Source: a virus. Taken from it: a stretch of 45,191 bases of DNA. The notes beneath the pieces were generated by a model. That model was not told where the DNA came from and ran no database searches. It worked only from the letters and a program-made list of their open reading frames with translations. The stretch lies in IMG/VR virus record IMGVR_UViG_3300038701_000498, positions 1 through 45,191 of that record, one strand, 5' to 3'. Shown here in pieces: positions 15,775 through 23,546 of the stretch; position 1 is the stretch's first letter; the number at the start of each line of letters is the position of its first letter. The position numbers and the translations under genes are program-made.

Positions 15775-16004
15775 CACTGACCTACCTTAGCGATCAGGGC
15801 TTTTATGTCGTCGCGTATCTCAGCGAGCATCTTGTTGGTGTCCTCGCGCGCCTCCTTCGAGGCTTGGATGTCTTCTTTGCGCTGGTTCCAGAGCCGCTTG
15901 ATCTCTTTGGTGTTGTCCATAGCGCGCGCCTCAAGACGGACCAGCCACGCCACAAGAGCGATGAAGCCCACCACGACTGGCCAGAATTGAAGGATCAGTT
16001 CCAC
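15774..16004 (-). CDS. Membrane-anchored coiled-coil protein
   Basis: GTG 16002-16004 is the start, with GGAG at a suitable distance. The 76-residue product has one N-terminal transmembrane helix (residues about 3-22, FWPVVVGFIALVAWLV) followed by a charged helix to the C-terminus (KEIKRLWNQRKEDIQASKEA). The layout resembles i-spanins and haemolysin XhlA-like phage proteins. A separate spanin pair exists at 8932-9280, so this one may be an accessory lysis or membrane protein. The role is not settled. Confidence 0.6.
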   Translation of the reverse strand: MELILQFWPVVVGFIALVAWLVRLEARAMDNTKEIKRLWNQRKEDIQASKEAREDTNKMLAEIRDDIKALIAKVGQ

Positions 16005-16005
16005 G

Positions 16006-16476
16006 TCAAATCTCCATCGGTATCGCTTGCAGGCCCATCGCTGCGAGGGCGTCAGTCCCCTTCATGCCGACCACGGCGACGATCTTGGTCCCGTCGATCT
16101 GCGGCACAGGGTTGTCAGGCATCTCGCCGGTTTCGGGGTCAGGTGTGGCAGGCATCCAGACATTCCCCCGCAGCATGTCATGCGCGCGGTTAGCCCCAGC
16201 CATGTTGATGGCGTAGTTCCCATCCTCGTCAGGCACGTCCTGCGCGGGGCGCTGGAGGTCAGCGTATTGCAGCGAAGCCAGCATCATGTCGATTGCCGTC
16301 TGAAAGGCAGGCGTAGACAGGACACGGTAGAGATTGCCCTGCGCATCCTGATACTGGGCGGAGAATGTATCCATCAGCTCAGAGGCCGACTGGCCCACGC
16401 TCATGCCATGCACAAGGCGCATCTGGATCGCGTCAGTGCGCGAGGCTTCGGGGCAGGCTACGGTGAGGATAGGCAT
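16006..16476 (-). CDS. Hypothetical late protein near fibre genes
   Basis: The 156-residue product starts MPILTVACPEASRTDAIQMR and contains a helical centre (AFQTAIDMMLASLQYADLQ), an acidic loop with DEDGNYAINMAGANRAHDML, and a hydrophobic end (TKIVAVVGMKGTDALAAMGL). It overlaps its upstream neighbour by 1 nt. Similar proteins accompany spike/fibre genes in rhodobacterial prophages, so it may be an appendage-assembly or small structural protein. No known domain is recognised. Confidence 0.6.
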   Translation of the reverse strand: MPILTVACPEASRTDAIQMRLVHGMSVGQSASELMDTFSAQYQDAQGNLYRVLSTPAFQTAIDMMLASLQYADLQRPAQDVPDEDGNYAINMAGANRAHDMLRGNVWMPATPDPETGEMPDNPVPQIDGTKIVAVVGMKGTDALAAMGLQAIPMEI

Positions 16477-16703
16477 TATCCCATCCTCTCAAAGTTCACA
16501 GTGCCCTTGAAAAGGCCACCGCATTTGTTTGAACCGGGATAGCCCACACCATCATACCATTTGCCAGCGCCATAGACTTGATAACGGACGTTGTAGCTGC
16601 CGTCCTCGTTCTTGCTGACGATTTCGCAGTTGTCCATGTCAGCAGGAAAGCCGACAATCCACTTTGCTTTTTCGCCGGGGGAAAACTCAAGTTGCTCGGT
16701 CAT
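16476..16703 (-). CDS. Small hypothetical protein, SH3-like
   Basis: The 75-residue product reads as short beta strands with Gly/Trp turns (KAKWIVGFPADMDNCEIVSK, NVRYQVYGAGKWYDG), the rhythm of an SH3-like barrel. It overlaps the fibre gene stop by 4 nt. Position suggests a helper for the head-spike fibre, but there is no recognised family. Confidence 0.55.
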   Translation of the reverse strand: MTEQLEFSPGEKAKWIVGFPADMDNCEIVSKNEDGSYNVRYQVYGAGKWYDGVGYPGSNKCGGLFKGTVNFERMG

Positions 16704-18421
16704 AGCGTGACGCCGCTCCTGTCTGCGAGGAAGGTTTCAGTGTCGGAGATTTCTTGGGCGGTGGAGGTAGCGAATCGGAGAATCAGGCCGTAGATGCGAC
16801 CGTCCAAAAATCTAGCGCTGCCAGTGTTAGCTGCCCCTATTGTAACGCTACCACCGATAGGAAGTTCGTTGTAAGAACCACTCAACAGAGAAGAGCCGTT
16901 TACTCTAAATTGCCCCCCGGACGCATAAACTAGTGCAGACAAAACGTTTTCTGTTTCTGTGTTGATATCCACGTCTCGCCAATCACCATCAAAAAATCCA
17001 GCGTAGCCGTTTTGGGATGCAGGTAGCCCTAGTATCAGACGACCACTCTCAATGTCGATAACATACGCTCGATTGGTTGACTCACCAGAGTCGGCTTTTG
17101 CGCCTAAAAAAATAGAAACTGGCCCAGCGGGGTTTGAAATTGACAAGTCAAAATGATCATCCACCCCGTCGAAGTCGAGATACCAGAGGCTATCCACGCC
17201 CGCCTCGGTCACGTCATACTCGGAGGCTACCTTTTGGTAGGCGGTGGCGGTGGAGCCTTCTTCGAGTTGTGCGCCCCAGATGTAGATGCCGCCGCTATCG
17301 GTCACTGTGACGGAATTGTCCGCATCTGCTAGGTATACGGTTACGACAGAACCAGCCGCATCTGCCACAGAGCAGCGATACCAGCCATCGCCTTCGTCGC
17401 TAATTGCAGCCGTATGGCTGGCATTTGTTGTCCCGACAGCGCCCGTCGAAATGTCAAACCAAGTGCGCCTTGGACTACCTCCCGCCTGAGTTTGCAAAAA
17501 TACCCAATTTTTGCCGTTTGGCTTTACATACACAGAAAACGTCTGAGCAGAACTCCAAGAGATAGTTCTTTCAACTAGCCCGCTACTTGTTTCCCCAGAT
17601 GCCTGTTGAAAGTCCTCAGCAGTTGTAGTTCCGTCAGGTGCAGTTGCCGCGTTTGCCGTAATTGTTGACCGAAGTTTGCTCCAATACGCATTATCAAACT
17701 CTTCCGTCCGTTCCAGCAGGTTCCGCCGCCCGCCGCTCGGCACACGGGCAAGGACAGGCCGCGCTGCTGCTGTCGTTTGCACAGCGTGGTTGCCGGGGAG
17801 TTCGCGGACGGAGATGTTGTCTACTTCAATGTAATCTCCAGGGTCTCCGCTAATTTCCGCATAAATCCGAATATGAAGTTCTTCTGTTGTGGCCACAAAA
17901 ACGCCAGAAAAAGAACCTACATTCGACCCAATAATGTAAGAAGATGAATTATTTGACGATCCCATTTGTAGCCGGGAATTTATACCTTCGATAGCGGTAA
18001 TATCAAAACTATAAAAATATGTTTTACCAACTTCGACTGTTATTGGGCCTTGCTTTGCAAACCCATTGGCGTCCGTGCTGGTGACTCGCATAGCGCCAGA
18101 ACTTATACTGGTTGTCGCCCTTGTAGCAGTCCACCCACTCACATCCGTATCAAACGTCCCATTCGTGACCAGTTCACTCCCCAGCCCCGTAAAGCTGCCA
18201 CCCGAATACCCAGCACCTTGGCTTGTATCGAGTTGGAACCCGACAGTATCTCCAGCCCCTGCGGGCGTGAGGTCAGTCGTGGACAGGAAAGAGGTCGTCG
18301 GCCCCGGCAGGAACAGAGCGCCTTCCTCGCCCGCTGCGAACAGCGATACCGGATTGAAAGCGGCTGCGGCCGTGGCGGCCTTCAGCCGGCTGACCAGAGA
18401 CATGCCTATACCGACAAACAT
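16700..18421 (-). CDS. Head-spike fibre/carbohydrate-binding appendage protein
   Basis: The 573-residue product has a short hydrophobic N-terminus and three beta-sandwich-like modules. The first (residues about 80-210) and second (about 235-400, NLLERTEEFDNAYWSK and ENGxxW-type strands) look like carbohydrate-binding modules. The C-terminal one (about 415-570, LDFDGVDDHFDLSI to GRIYGLILRFA) matches LamG/concanavalin-like folds. Such multi-lectin proteins are annotated as head-spike fibres next to the spike-base protein in Rhodobacterales prophages and gene transfer agents. Parts are AT-richer than the surroundings, suggesting exchange. It probably binds host surface polysaccharide. Confidence 0.68.
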   Translation of the reverse strand: MFVGIGMSLVSRLKAATAAAAFNPVSLFAAGEEGALFLPGPTTSFLSTTDLTPAGAGDTVGFQLDTSQGAGYSGGSFTGLGSELVTNGTFDTDVSGWTATRATTSISSGAMRVTSTDANGFAKQGPITVEVGKTYFYSFDITAIEGINSRLQMGSSNNSSSYIIGSNVGSFSGVFVATTEELHIRIYAEISGDPGDYIEVDNISVRELPGNHAVQTTAAARPVLARVPSGGRRNLLERTEEFDNAYWSKLRSTITANAATAPDGTTTAEDFQQASGETSSGLVERTISWSSAQTFSVYVKPNGKNWVFLQTQAGGSPRRTWFDISTGAVGTTNASHTAAISDEGDGWYRCSVADAAGSVVTVYLADADNSVTVTDSGGIYIWGAQLEEGSTATAYQKVASEYDVTEAGVDSLWYLDFDGVDDHFDLSISNPAGPVSIFLGAKADSGESTNRAYVIDIESGRLILGLPASQNGYAGFFDGDWRDVDINTETENVLSALVYASGGQFRVNGSSLLSGSYNELPIGGSVTIGAANTGSARFLDGRIYGLILRFATSTAQEISDTETFLADRSGVTL

Positions 18422-18430
18422 GGGCGACCC

Positions 18431-18685
18431 TCAGTAGAGCGCGACGATGTCCGTCGCGGTAGTGTCAGTGCTGTACACCCGAACAACTTGGATCGGCAGC
18501 AGGGTGCCTGCCGCCACACCGGCGAAAGTGATCGCCGTGCCGTTCTCGGCCATGTCGACCTTCACGTCCCCAGCTCCGCCCACGAAGATCCCACGGGTCG
18601 GTTTCAGAGCTGTGGAGTCCGACGGCGTGACAGCCTCGGCGCTGTGCGCCGAGACCGTAGCATCAGAGGTGCGATATGCGGGCAT
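18431..18685 (-). CDS. Spike base protein (RCAP_Rcc01079 family-like)
   Basis: The 84-residue product contains the family pattern: an N-terminal polar segment, then AVTPSDSTALKPTRGIFVGG, GDVKVDM, a hydrophobic AITFAGVAAGTLLPIQVVRV, and a final TTATDIVALY. In the Rhodobacter gene transfer agent this protein forms the base that holds the head spike. It lies directly upstream of the large fibre gene, as expected for base plus fibre. The ATG at 18683-18685 overlaps the tiny upstream gene as TGATG; a GTG just before it is not needed. Confidence 0.75.
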   Translation of the reverse strand: MPAYRTSDATVSAHSAEAVTPSDSTALKPTRGIFVGGAGDVKVDMAENGTAITFAGVAAGTLLPIQVVRVYSTDTTATDIVALY

Positions 18686-18762
18686 CACTCATCCCCCTCC
18701 TTGGGAGCAGGCTTGCGCGGCGGCTTGACCGCCTTCACGGGCTTGGGGTTCAGCTTACCCAT
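18685..18762 (-). CDS. 25-residue Pro/Lys-rich mini-protein
   Basis: A short frame lies in the gap between two virion genes: MGKLNPKPVKAVKPPRKPAP and five more residues. Its ATG (18760-18762) lies 1 nt after the stop of the preceding gene, and its TGA overlaps the next ATG, so it tiles the gap exactly. The Shine-Dalgarno (GGTGAG) is only fair. A basic, proline-rich peptide of this size is hard to assign. The perfect tiling is the argument for it being translated. Confidence 0.5.
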   Translation of the reverse strand: MGKLNPKPVKAVKPPRKPAPKEGDE

Positions 18763-18763
18763 A

Positions 18764-19249
18764 TCAGCTCACCGTGGCAGAGAAGGGCGTCGCTTCGGTG
18801 CCCGTAGCCGCACCAGTGATCTTGACCGCCCAGAGGTTGGCCGCCACGTCCTGCAGCTCGACAACCGCACCGAGGATGCCGCCAGTGGTGCCGCCGTTGA
18901 AGGTGATCGTGTCGGAATCCGCAGCCGTCTCAAAGATCGAAGCCGAGTTGTCCGTGTCATTCGCCACGATGGCAACACCCGCCATCACGTCCGTCGCGTC
19001 CGCGACCTTGATCGTGGTCGAATTCGACGTGATGGTCGTCTTGACGAAAAACTTGTAGGTGCTGCCCGAGCCAATGGCAGCAGGGAGCGTCAGGGCTTGG
19101 CCTGCAGCGCGATCGAGGAGGACCGTGCGCCCCGCGTGTGCCGCGGCCGTGACGGTCGCCGTGGCGGCGTCGACGGTGACAAGGGAGTTTGCGCCGGAGA
19201 TGAAGCCCGCCGTAGAGACGACCGGGCCGGAGAACGTCGAAGTACCCAT
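18764..19249 (-). CDS. Ala/Thr-rich virion decoration or spike protein
   Basis: The 161-residue product is beta-rich and rich in Ala, Thr and Gly. It opens MGTSTFSGPVVSTAGFISGA and has TVLLDRAAGQALTLPAAIGSG, which are typical of phage head-fibre/decoration and trimeric structural proteins. It lies between the capsid module and the spike-base gene. After the capsid terminator it may be transcribed by read-through or from the promoter before the GIY-YIG gene. Confidence 0.65.
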   Translation of the reverse strand: MGTSTFSGPVVSTAGFISGANSLVTVDAATATVTAAAHAGRTVLLDRAAGQALTLPAAIGSGSTYKFFVKTTITSNSTTIKVADATDVMAGVAIVANDTDNSASIFETAADSDTITFNGGTTGGILGAVVELQDVAANLWAVKITGAATGTEATPFSATVS

Positions 19250-19272
19250 GTGGATCTCCTGTCTGGGTCAGT

Positions 19273-19291
19273 CAGCTGCACCGTGCAGCTG
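19273..19291 (-). other. Hairpin with 8-bp stem and 3-nt loop
   Basis: CAGCTGCA-CCG-TGCAGCTG forms a perfect stem in the gap between the GIY-YIG gene and the next virion gene. No T-run follows on either strand, so it is not a standard terminator. Confidence 0.6.
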
Positions 19292-19311
19292 TCAGGATGT
19301 TTGGAGGGTAG

Positions 19312-19329
19312 CACGGCGACTCCGCCGTG
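19312..19329 (-). other. Hairpin directly after the GIY-YIG gene
   Basis: CACGGCG-ACTC-CGCCGTG is a perfect 7-bp stem starting 1 nt beyond the GIY-YIG stop codon. It has no U-tract; it may protect the mRNA 3' end or mark the old insertion boundary. Confidence 0.55.
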
Positions 19330-19330
19330 T

Positions 19331-20452
19331 CTACGACCCCGCTTTGCGCTCATGGTAGCGCCGCCTCGCAGCGGCACGCTCTTCGTCGGTTCGCCCACGG
19401 GCAGATTTCTTGGCATTCTGAGTAGTCCAGTCCTCCCGCTTGCACTCCGTGCAGCCCCCGGCCGTTACCCGCGGTGCGACATGGCCCCGTGTGCATGGCT
19501 TGTCGGTGAAGTACTCCTTGGCCCCGAGGTTTTTTGCTTCCTGCCGCGTGCGAGGCAGGTGGGCGTATTCGTCGGGGATCTCGGGTTCAGAGGGGAGCGG
19601 CGGCAGCTCGTCACCTTCACGGTAGAACCTCCACCCGGTGAGCGGACCTTTGACAAGCGGCTGCTTAGACTTTGCGGCTCGGTGCACGGTGGGCGCAAAC
19701 ACCAAGAGGTCCTCACATAGAGCAGATATGGTGCTGTATCGTGTCTCCTGCCCGTCGGGCGCAACGGCGATCATAGGAGCCCCCATCTTGTCGCGGCTTT
19801 CTTGCGAGTGGGTTTTACCCAACCAGTGCTGGTTACCCTTTGCGGCTTCTGCGAGTTTGCGGCGGTGCTCTTTCGTACGGACGTGCCCCTTGGCGTTCTG
19901 GTTCCCCTTGAGAGCTACCGACATCTTGGCCCGGGTCTCTTCGCTTGGAATAAACTTGCCCCCGCGCCCCTCGGCGACTGCCTGTTGGATCTTAGCACTG
20001 ATCTTGGCGCGGGCCTCGGGAGAGTGCGGTATGCCCGACCGAGGATCGGAGATCGCCCACTGTTCCTTGGCGGCTTCGCGGAGTTTTTGTTTGGCCTCCT
20101 CAGACAGCTTCTTTCCGGACATAGGCGAGATGCCCATTCCCTTGGTGCCCCGCCAAGGGGCTTTCGAACTACGTCCGTGGTTGTAGCAGTGAGGCCCCCC
20201 TACGTGCTGTTGTAGCCAGCGGTCTTCCGCAGCCTCGAGATCGGCCTCGTTGATTACACGCTCGACCACAGAAAACTCGAAAACGGCTTCGCCATACTTA
20301 TTCCACGCAGCTTGCAAGTGTTTGCAGTGGTGGGTGCCAGCGCGCAGCTTGTTCTTGTGGGTGCGCCAGCGCACGTAACGCTGAGTGGTGCTACCCACGT
20401 AAAACTTACCGTTCTCGCGGTTCTTGATCCAGTAGACGACGGGCTCTTTCAT
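19331..20452 (-). CDS. GIY-YIG homing endonuclease with NUMOD3 repeats and zinc finger
   Basis: The 373-residue product has a GIY-YIG core at residues 5-85: YWI at 7-9, YVG at 18-20, an AAWNKYGEAVFEF helix and a Glu in EDRWL. Residues 115-235 hold several NUMOD3-type DNA-binding repeats (SPEARAKISAK, SEETRAKMSVA, KEHRRKLAEAA, SQESRDKM). A Cys/His finger (CTRGH, then CTECKRE) and a basic tail close the protein. This is the I-TevI-like plan of nuclease, linker repeats and DNA-binding end. GGAGG precedes the ATG by 7 nt. The gene sits behind the capsid terminator and has its own promoter. Confidence 0.92.
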   Translation of the reverse strand: MKEPVVYWIKNRENGKFYVGSTTQRYVRWRTHKNKLRAGTHHCKHLQAAWNKYGEAVFEFSVVERVINEADLEAAEDRWLQQHVGGPHCYNHGRSSKAPWRGTKGMGISPMSGKKLSEEAKQKLREAAKEQWAISDPRSGIPHSPEARAKISAKIQQAVAEGRGGKFIPSEETRAKMSVALKGNQNAKGHVRTKEHRRKLAEAAKGNQHWLGKTHSQESRDKMGAPMIAVAPDGQETRYSTISALCEDLLVFAPTVHRAAKSKQPLVKGPLTGWRFYREGDELPPLPSEPEIPDEYAHLPRTRQEAKNLGAKEYFTDKPCTRGHVAPRVTAGGCTECKREDWTTQNAKKSARGRTDEERAAARRRYHERKAGS

Positions 20453-20482
20453 AGCTATACCTCCAGCTAACGATATAGCTTT

Positions 20483-20511
20483 GGTATAGAGTCTAATTTT
20501 CTTGTAGTCAA
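20483..20511 (-). promoter_or_regulatory. Promoter for the GIY-YIG gene
   Basis: On the minus strand TTGACT (20506-20511), a 17-base spacer and TATACC (20483-20488) lie 31 nt before the GIY-YIG ATG and just after the capsid terminator. The -35 matches at 5 of 6 and the -10 at 4 of 6 positions. It would let the endonuclease be expressed although transcription stops after the capsid gene. Confidence 0.6.
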
Positions 20512-20516
20512 GACAA

Positions 20517-20541
20517 AGAAAAACCCCCGCCGAAGCGGGGG
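20517..20541 (-). terminator. Rho-independent terminator after the major capsid gene
   Basis: Read on the minus strand, CCCCCGC-TTCG-GCGGGGG (stem 20524-20530 with 20535-20541) is followed by TTTTTCT. It lies 33 nt after the capsid stop codon. A TTCG tetraloop with a 7-bp GC stem and U-run is a textbook intrinsic terminator. Confidence 0.9.
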
Positions 20542-20573
20542 TCTAACCGGGCTAAGCCCTTGATTTTACGGGA

Positions 20574-21479
20574 TTATGCCCCCGAGGAAGCATACATCGA
20601 GAGCGGGTCCCCCACGCCGAATGAGTATCGCTCGCGGGCCTTATAGCGTGCGTTCCCGGTGTCAAAATCCCCGTCCATTGACGTCGTCATTGCGGCGCGA
20701 ACGAAGTGCTTCGCGCCGTTCGGGATGTCGGTCTTAAGGAACCAAGCATCGTTGTCGGTCAGGTAGTGGTTGACCCTATACCCTTCCGGAATAGACCCGT
20801 TGGTGCGCAGTGCGTTCAGGTCGTTATCGGCGGTGCCGACACGCAGCTCCGTCTGCAGAAGACGGGTGGCCACGAACATCAGCGCCGGCGGCACGATCAG
20901 CTTGCGCGGCTGGGCGGCGATCAGAAGACCACGCTCGTCCACGAAACCCGCGATGTCGATCACGGCCTGCTCGAGAGACGTCTCGTTCAGGTCAGCGTCG
21001 ACCGACGGCCGGTTGCGGTTCGTCGCGCCGTCCACCGTCGGGTGGGCGGTGTTGAACCACGTGACGGCGTCACCGGTGTTGTAGGTCGTGAAGCCGTTGT
21101 TCAGCAGAGCTGCGGCCTTGACCTGCTTGGTGTACGCCATGGCGCGAGCCAGAGCGCGGGTGTAGCGAGCCGAGAGCGAGTCGTAGAGGTTGTCCTCGAC
21201 AGCTTCCTCGGTAATCGCAAAGCCCATCGCGACCGTCTCATGGACGTAGCGAGTGGTCCATGCTTCCTGCGCGTTGTCGTAGGAGATGGCCGCGCCTTCC
21301 GACTTGACCGGCGCAGCGCCGAAGCCAGACAGCTTGACCTCTTCTTCGAACGAACGCTCGGAAGTCTCGGTCTCGTAGATCTCTGCGTGCTCGTTTTCGT
21401 ACTTGTCGTACTCCATGCCGAACAGCGCGTTGAGACCCGGGAGAAGCTCCTTGAGGAGCTGGGAACGTGAAATAGCCAT
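20574..21479 (-). CDS. Major capsid protein
   Basis: The 301-residue product has an N-terminal helical arm (LLKELLPGLNALFGMEYDKY), an E-loop-like segment rich in Glu and Gly, an AITEEAVEDNLYDSL helix (spine-like), AHPTVDGATNRN, and a P-domain region with LIVPPALMFVATRLLQTEL and WFLKTDIPNGAKHFV. Together these fit an HK97-fold head protein of the kind annotated as major head subunit. It follows scaffold and decoration genes and precedes a strong terminator, consistent with very high expression. No protease domain is encoded, so assembly probably uses the separate scaffold. Confidence 0.85.
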   Translation of the reverse strand: MAISRSQLLKELLPGLNALFGMEYDKYENEHAEIYETETSERSFEEEVKLSGFGAAPVKSEGAAISYDNAQEAWTTRYVHETVAMGFAITEEAVEDNLYDSLSARYTRALARAMAYTKQVKAAALLNNGFTTYNTGDAVTWFNTAHPTVDGATNRNRPSVDADLNETSLEQAVIDIAGFVDERGLLIAAQPRKLIVPPALMFVATRLLQTELRVGTADNDLNALRTNGSIPEGYRVNHYLTDNDAWFLKTDIPNGAKHFVRAAMTTSMDGDFDTGNARYKARERYSFGVGDPLSMYASSGA

Positions 21480-21492
21480 ATTTCAGCCCTCC

Positions 21493-22113
21493 TTACAGGC
21501 CAACAGCGTTGGTGAAGCTGTGGTAGCCCGGGTTGAACTTGACCAGCACGTCCGGATAGGCGTCACCGATCGGCGAAACCGCCGCCACGATGCGGAATGC
21601 CGCGGTCGTGGTGACAGTGGTAGCGTCCAGCGCCGAGGTCGAGTTACCCGTCGCGGTCGAACCGGTCGAGGTGCTCTGAGCTGCAGCAAAGAACGTGTTG
21701 GCGCCGATGTCCGACTGGTCGATCGTGCCATCCAGCTGAGCTTGGAAGAGCACGTTCGGGTCGTCGACGACGAACGCCTTGATCTCGGTGCCGGTCGGAG
21801 CAGCGTAGCCCGAGGGGTAGTACTGCGAGTGGATCAGCTGCCCTTGGGCGTTGACGTACTCACAGCCCACGAAGACGCCAAGCGAGCCCGTCAGCGTGGT
21901 GCCGGTGGGAAGCGCGTTCGTGGTGCCGTCGGCACCGGTTGCGGTGGACAGTGCGATGTAGCCATCAGCACCGATGTGGACGACCTGACCGTAGAAGAGG
22001 TTCGTGGCCTCCCCTGCGGGGTCGATGAGATACTGGGACGTGGCCCCAGCGTACGGAAGACCGTCCGCGCGTTTCACGGGACGGAGACCGTATGGCTTAG
22101 CAGTTGCTGCCAT
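21493..22113 (-). CDS. Head decoration-type structural protein
   Basis: The 206-residue product starts MAATAKPYGLRPVKRADGLP and is beta-rich, with Gly/Ala/Thr turns and conserved segments YGQVVHIGADGYIAL and LGVFVGCEYVNAQGQ. Proteins with this N-terminus lie immediately before the capsid gene in many marine phages and are found in virions, where they probably decorate or cement the head. It ends 14 nt before the capsid ATG. Confidence 0.7.
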   Translation of the reverse strand: MAATAKPYGLRPVKRADGLPYAGATSQYLIDPAGEATNLFYGQVVHIGADGYIALSTATGADGTTNALPTGTTLTGSLGVFVGCEYVNAQGQLIHSQYYPSGYAAPTGTEIKAFVVDDPNVLFQAQLDGTIDQSDIGANTFFAAAQSTSTGSTATGNSTSALDATTVTTTAAFRIVAAVSPIGDAYPDVLVKFNPGYHSFTNAVGL

Positions 22114-22148
22114 AGCACTTCTCCTCGATGGATTGGATCATGGCAAGG

Positions 22149-22595
22149 TCACCCCTTGCCGAACGAAGTGCGCGTGGTCCGTTCCGGTTTCAGAACAGGC
22201 ATGCGGGGGTCAGACTGGCGGAGGTAGTTGTTGTCTACCGCCTCCATCTGCTTCTGAGTCATCTCGCTCTGTTGCGCGACACGATCCTCGGCGATCTCTT
22301 CGTCGATCGCACATAGAAGGAGGCCACCGACTTCGATGTTGTCCTTCCAGCGGGTGTCGAGATCCGAGACGAGTTGCATCTCAGGGTGATCTGCGGCCTT
22401 GACGGGTACGTAGCCTTCGCGGAAGCGCGTGGAGACGTTGGGGTTGTCGGAGTTGCCCATAGTTGCGGTGCGAACCCAGCGGAATTTGACTCCGCCTTTC
22501 TGGTTCGGAGTGGGCAGAGCCGACGGCCGCTGCCACGTCTTTTTGCGCTGACGCGTCTCGCGCGTCTGCTGATCTCGTGGCGTGCGGTCAACCAT
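22149..22595 (-). CDS. Conserved virion-module protein
   Basis: The start has AAGGAG 8 nt upstream and overlaps the scaffold stop by 8 nt. The 148-residue product has a basic N-terminus, then GVKFRWVRTATMGNSDNPNV and RFREGYVPVKAADHPEMQL, and a helical C-terminal half (VAQQSEMTQKQMEAVDNNYL). The RFREGY segment recurs in proteins found between scaffold and capsid genes of marine phages. The function is not known. Confidence 0.7.
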   Translation of the reverse strand: MVDRTPRDQQTRETRQRKKTWQRPSALPTPNQKGGVKFRWVRTATMGNSDNPNVSTRFREGYVPVKAADHPEMQLVSDLDTRWKDNIEVGGLLLCAIDEEIAEDRVAQQSEMTQKQMEAVDNNYLRQSDPRMPVLKPERTTRTSFGKG

Positions 22596-23544
22596 TTCCT
22601 TGCTCCTTCAGCAGCTGTGCTGCGTACTGTTGTGGTGTCAAACCCAAGCGCTTGGCGAGAGCTGCCTGAGTCGAGGTCAATTTGATCCTGCGTGGTGATT
22701 TCGCAGCGCGAGCTGCAGGCGCTACCACGTTCTGCGCTTTCCGGGCGGGGGGCTTGACCTCTTCCCCCACATCCGAAAATTCGTCAGGGAAACGACGTCG
22801 CATGACCTCGTCAATCTGACTGTAATACGTTTCACTGTCTGGATCAACGCCGCTCTTGACAAGGCGTTCGTGCACCCCAAGCGCTGCACCGGTCATTTCG
22901 GGGTTCTTCCCATACCAGTCGTTGCGCTCAAGCCACGCTTTCTGCCGTGCATTGAGTTGCGGGGCTTGGGTCTGCGCCTGCGGTTGCTGCGGCTGCTGCG
23001 GCGTCGGCTGGTACTGCGGCTGCGGTTGGGGAGCCGGAGGCCGGTAGTTCTGCACGCGCGCCAAGTTATACTGCGCCGTGTTCAGCTCCCGCTGCGCTGC
23101 GATGAGCGCCTCGGAGTCGCCCGCCTCGTACGCGGCCTTGTACTTCGCCTCCGCATTGGTGATCTGTGCCTCGGCCGCGACCTTGGCCTGCGAGATCGCG
23201 TACTCCGTGCCCTTGGTCGACATCTGCTGGAGGCGCTGGTTCTCCGCGTGCAGGCGCTGGGCGTACTGCACAGCTTCATCGCGCAGCCGCTGGGCCTCGG
23301 CCTGCTGGCGCGCGGCCTCGCGGGCCTCGAAGGTCAGCTTCTTGAGGCGCTTCTGCACCCCCTCGCTGTAGCTCTCGAGGTCATCGTCGTCCGGGATCTC
23401 AGGCTTGGCATCCGCCGGCCGCCGGGGTTTCTCCTCCGGGTCGACGTCGTCGACGATCTCAATGTCAAAGTCACTGTCGTCGTCCAGCTCCACCTCGGGG
23501 GCGTCGTCGCGGTCGAACTCTTCGGTGTTCTGCTCTTCAGTCAT
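22588..23544 (-). CDS. Scaffolding protein
   Basis: The second ATG (23542-23544) is spaced 7 nt from GGAGG, the first only 1 nt, so the product is 318 residues. It has a very acidic N-terminus (DDDSDFDIEIVDDVDPEE), a long coiled coil at about 60-165, a Pro/Gln-rich linker (QPQPQYQPTPQQPQQPQ) and a basic C-terminal helix (KSPRRIKLTSTQAALAKRLG). Acidic start, coiled coil and basic capsid-binding tail is the standard phage scaffold plan. It sits between portal and capsid genes and would be removed from the procapsid at maturation. Confidence 0.82.
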   Translation of the reverse strand: MTEEQNTEEFDRDDAPEVELDDDSDFDIEIVDDVDPEEKPRRPADAKPEIPDDDDLESYSEGVQKRLKKLTFEAREAARQQAEAQRLRDEAVQYAQRLHAENQRLQQMSTKGTEYAISQAKVAAEAQITNAEAKYKAAYEAGDSEALIAAQRELNTAQYNLARVQNYRPPAPQPQPQYQPTPQQPQQPQAQTQAPQLNARQKAWLERNDWYGKNPEMTGAALGVHERLVKSGVDPDSETYYSQIDEVMRRRFPDEFSDVGEEVKPPARKAQNVVAPAARAAKSPRRIKLTSTQAALAKRLGLTPQQYAAQLLKEQGNG

Positions 23545-23546
23545 GC

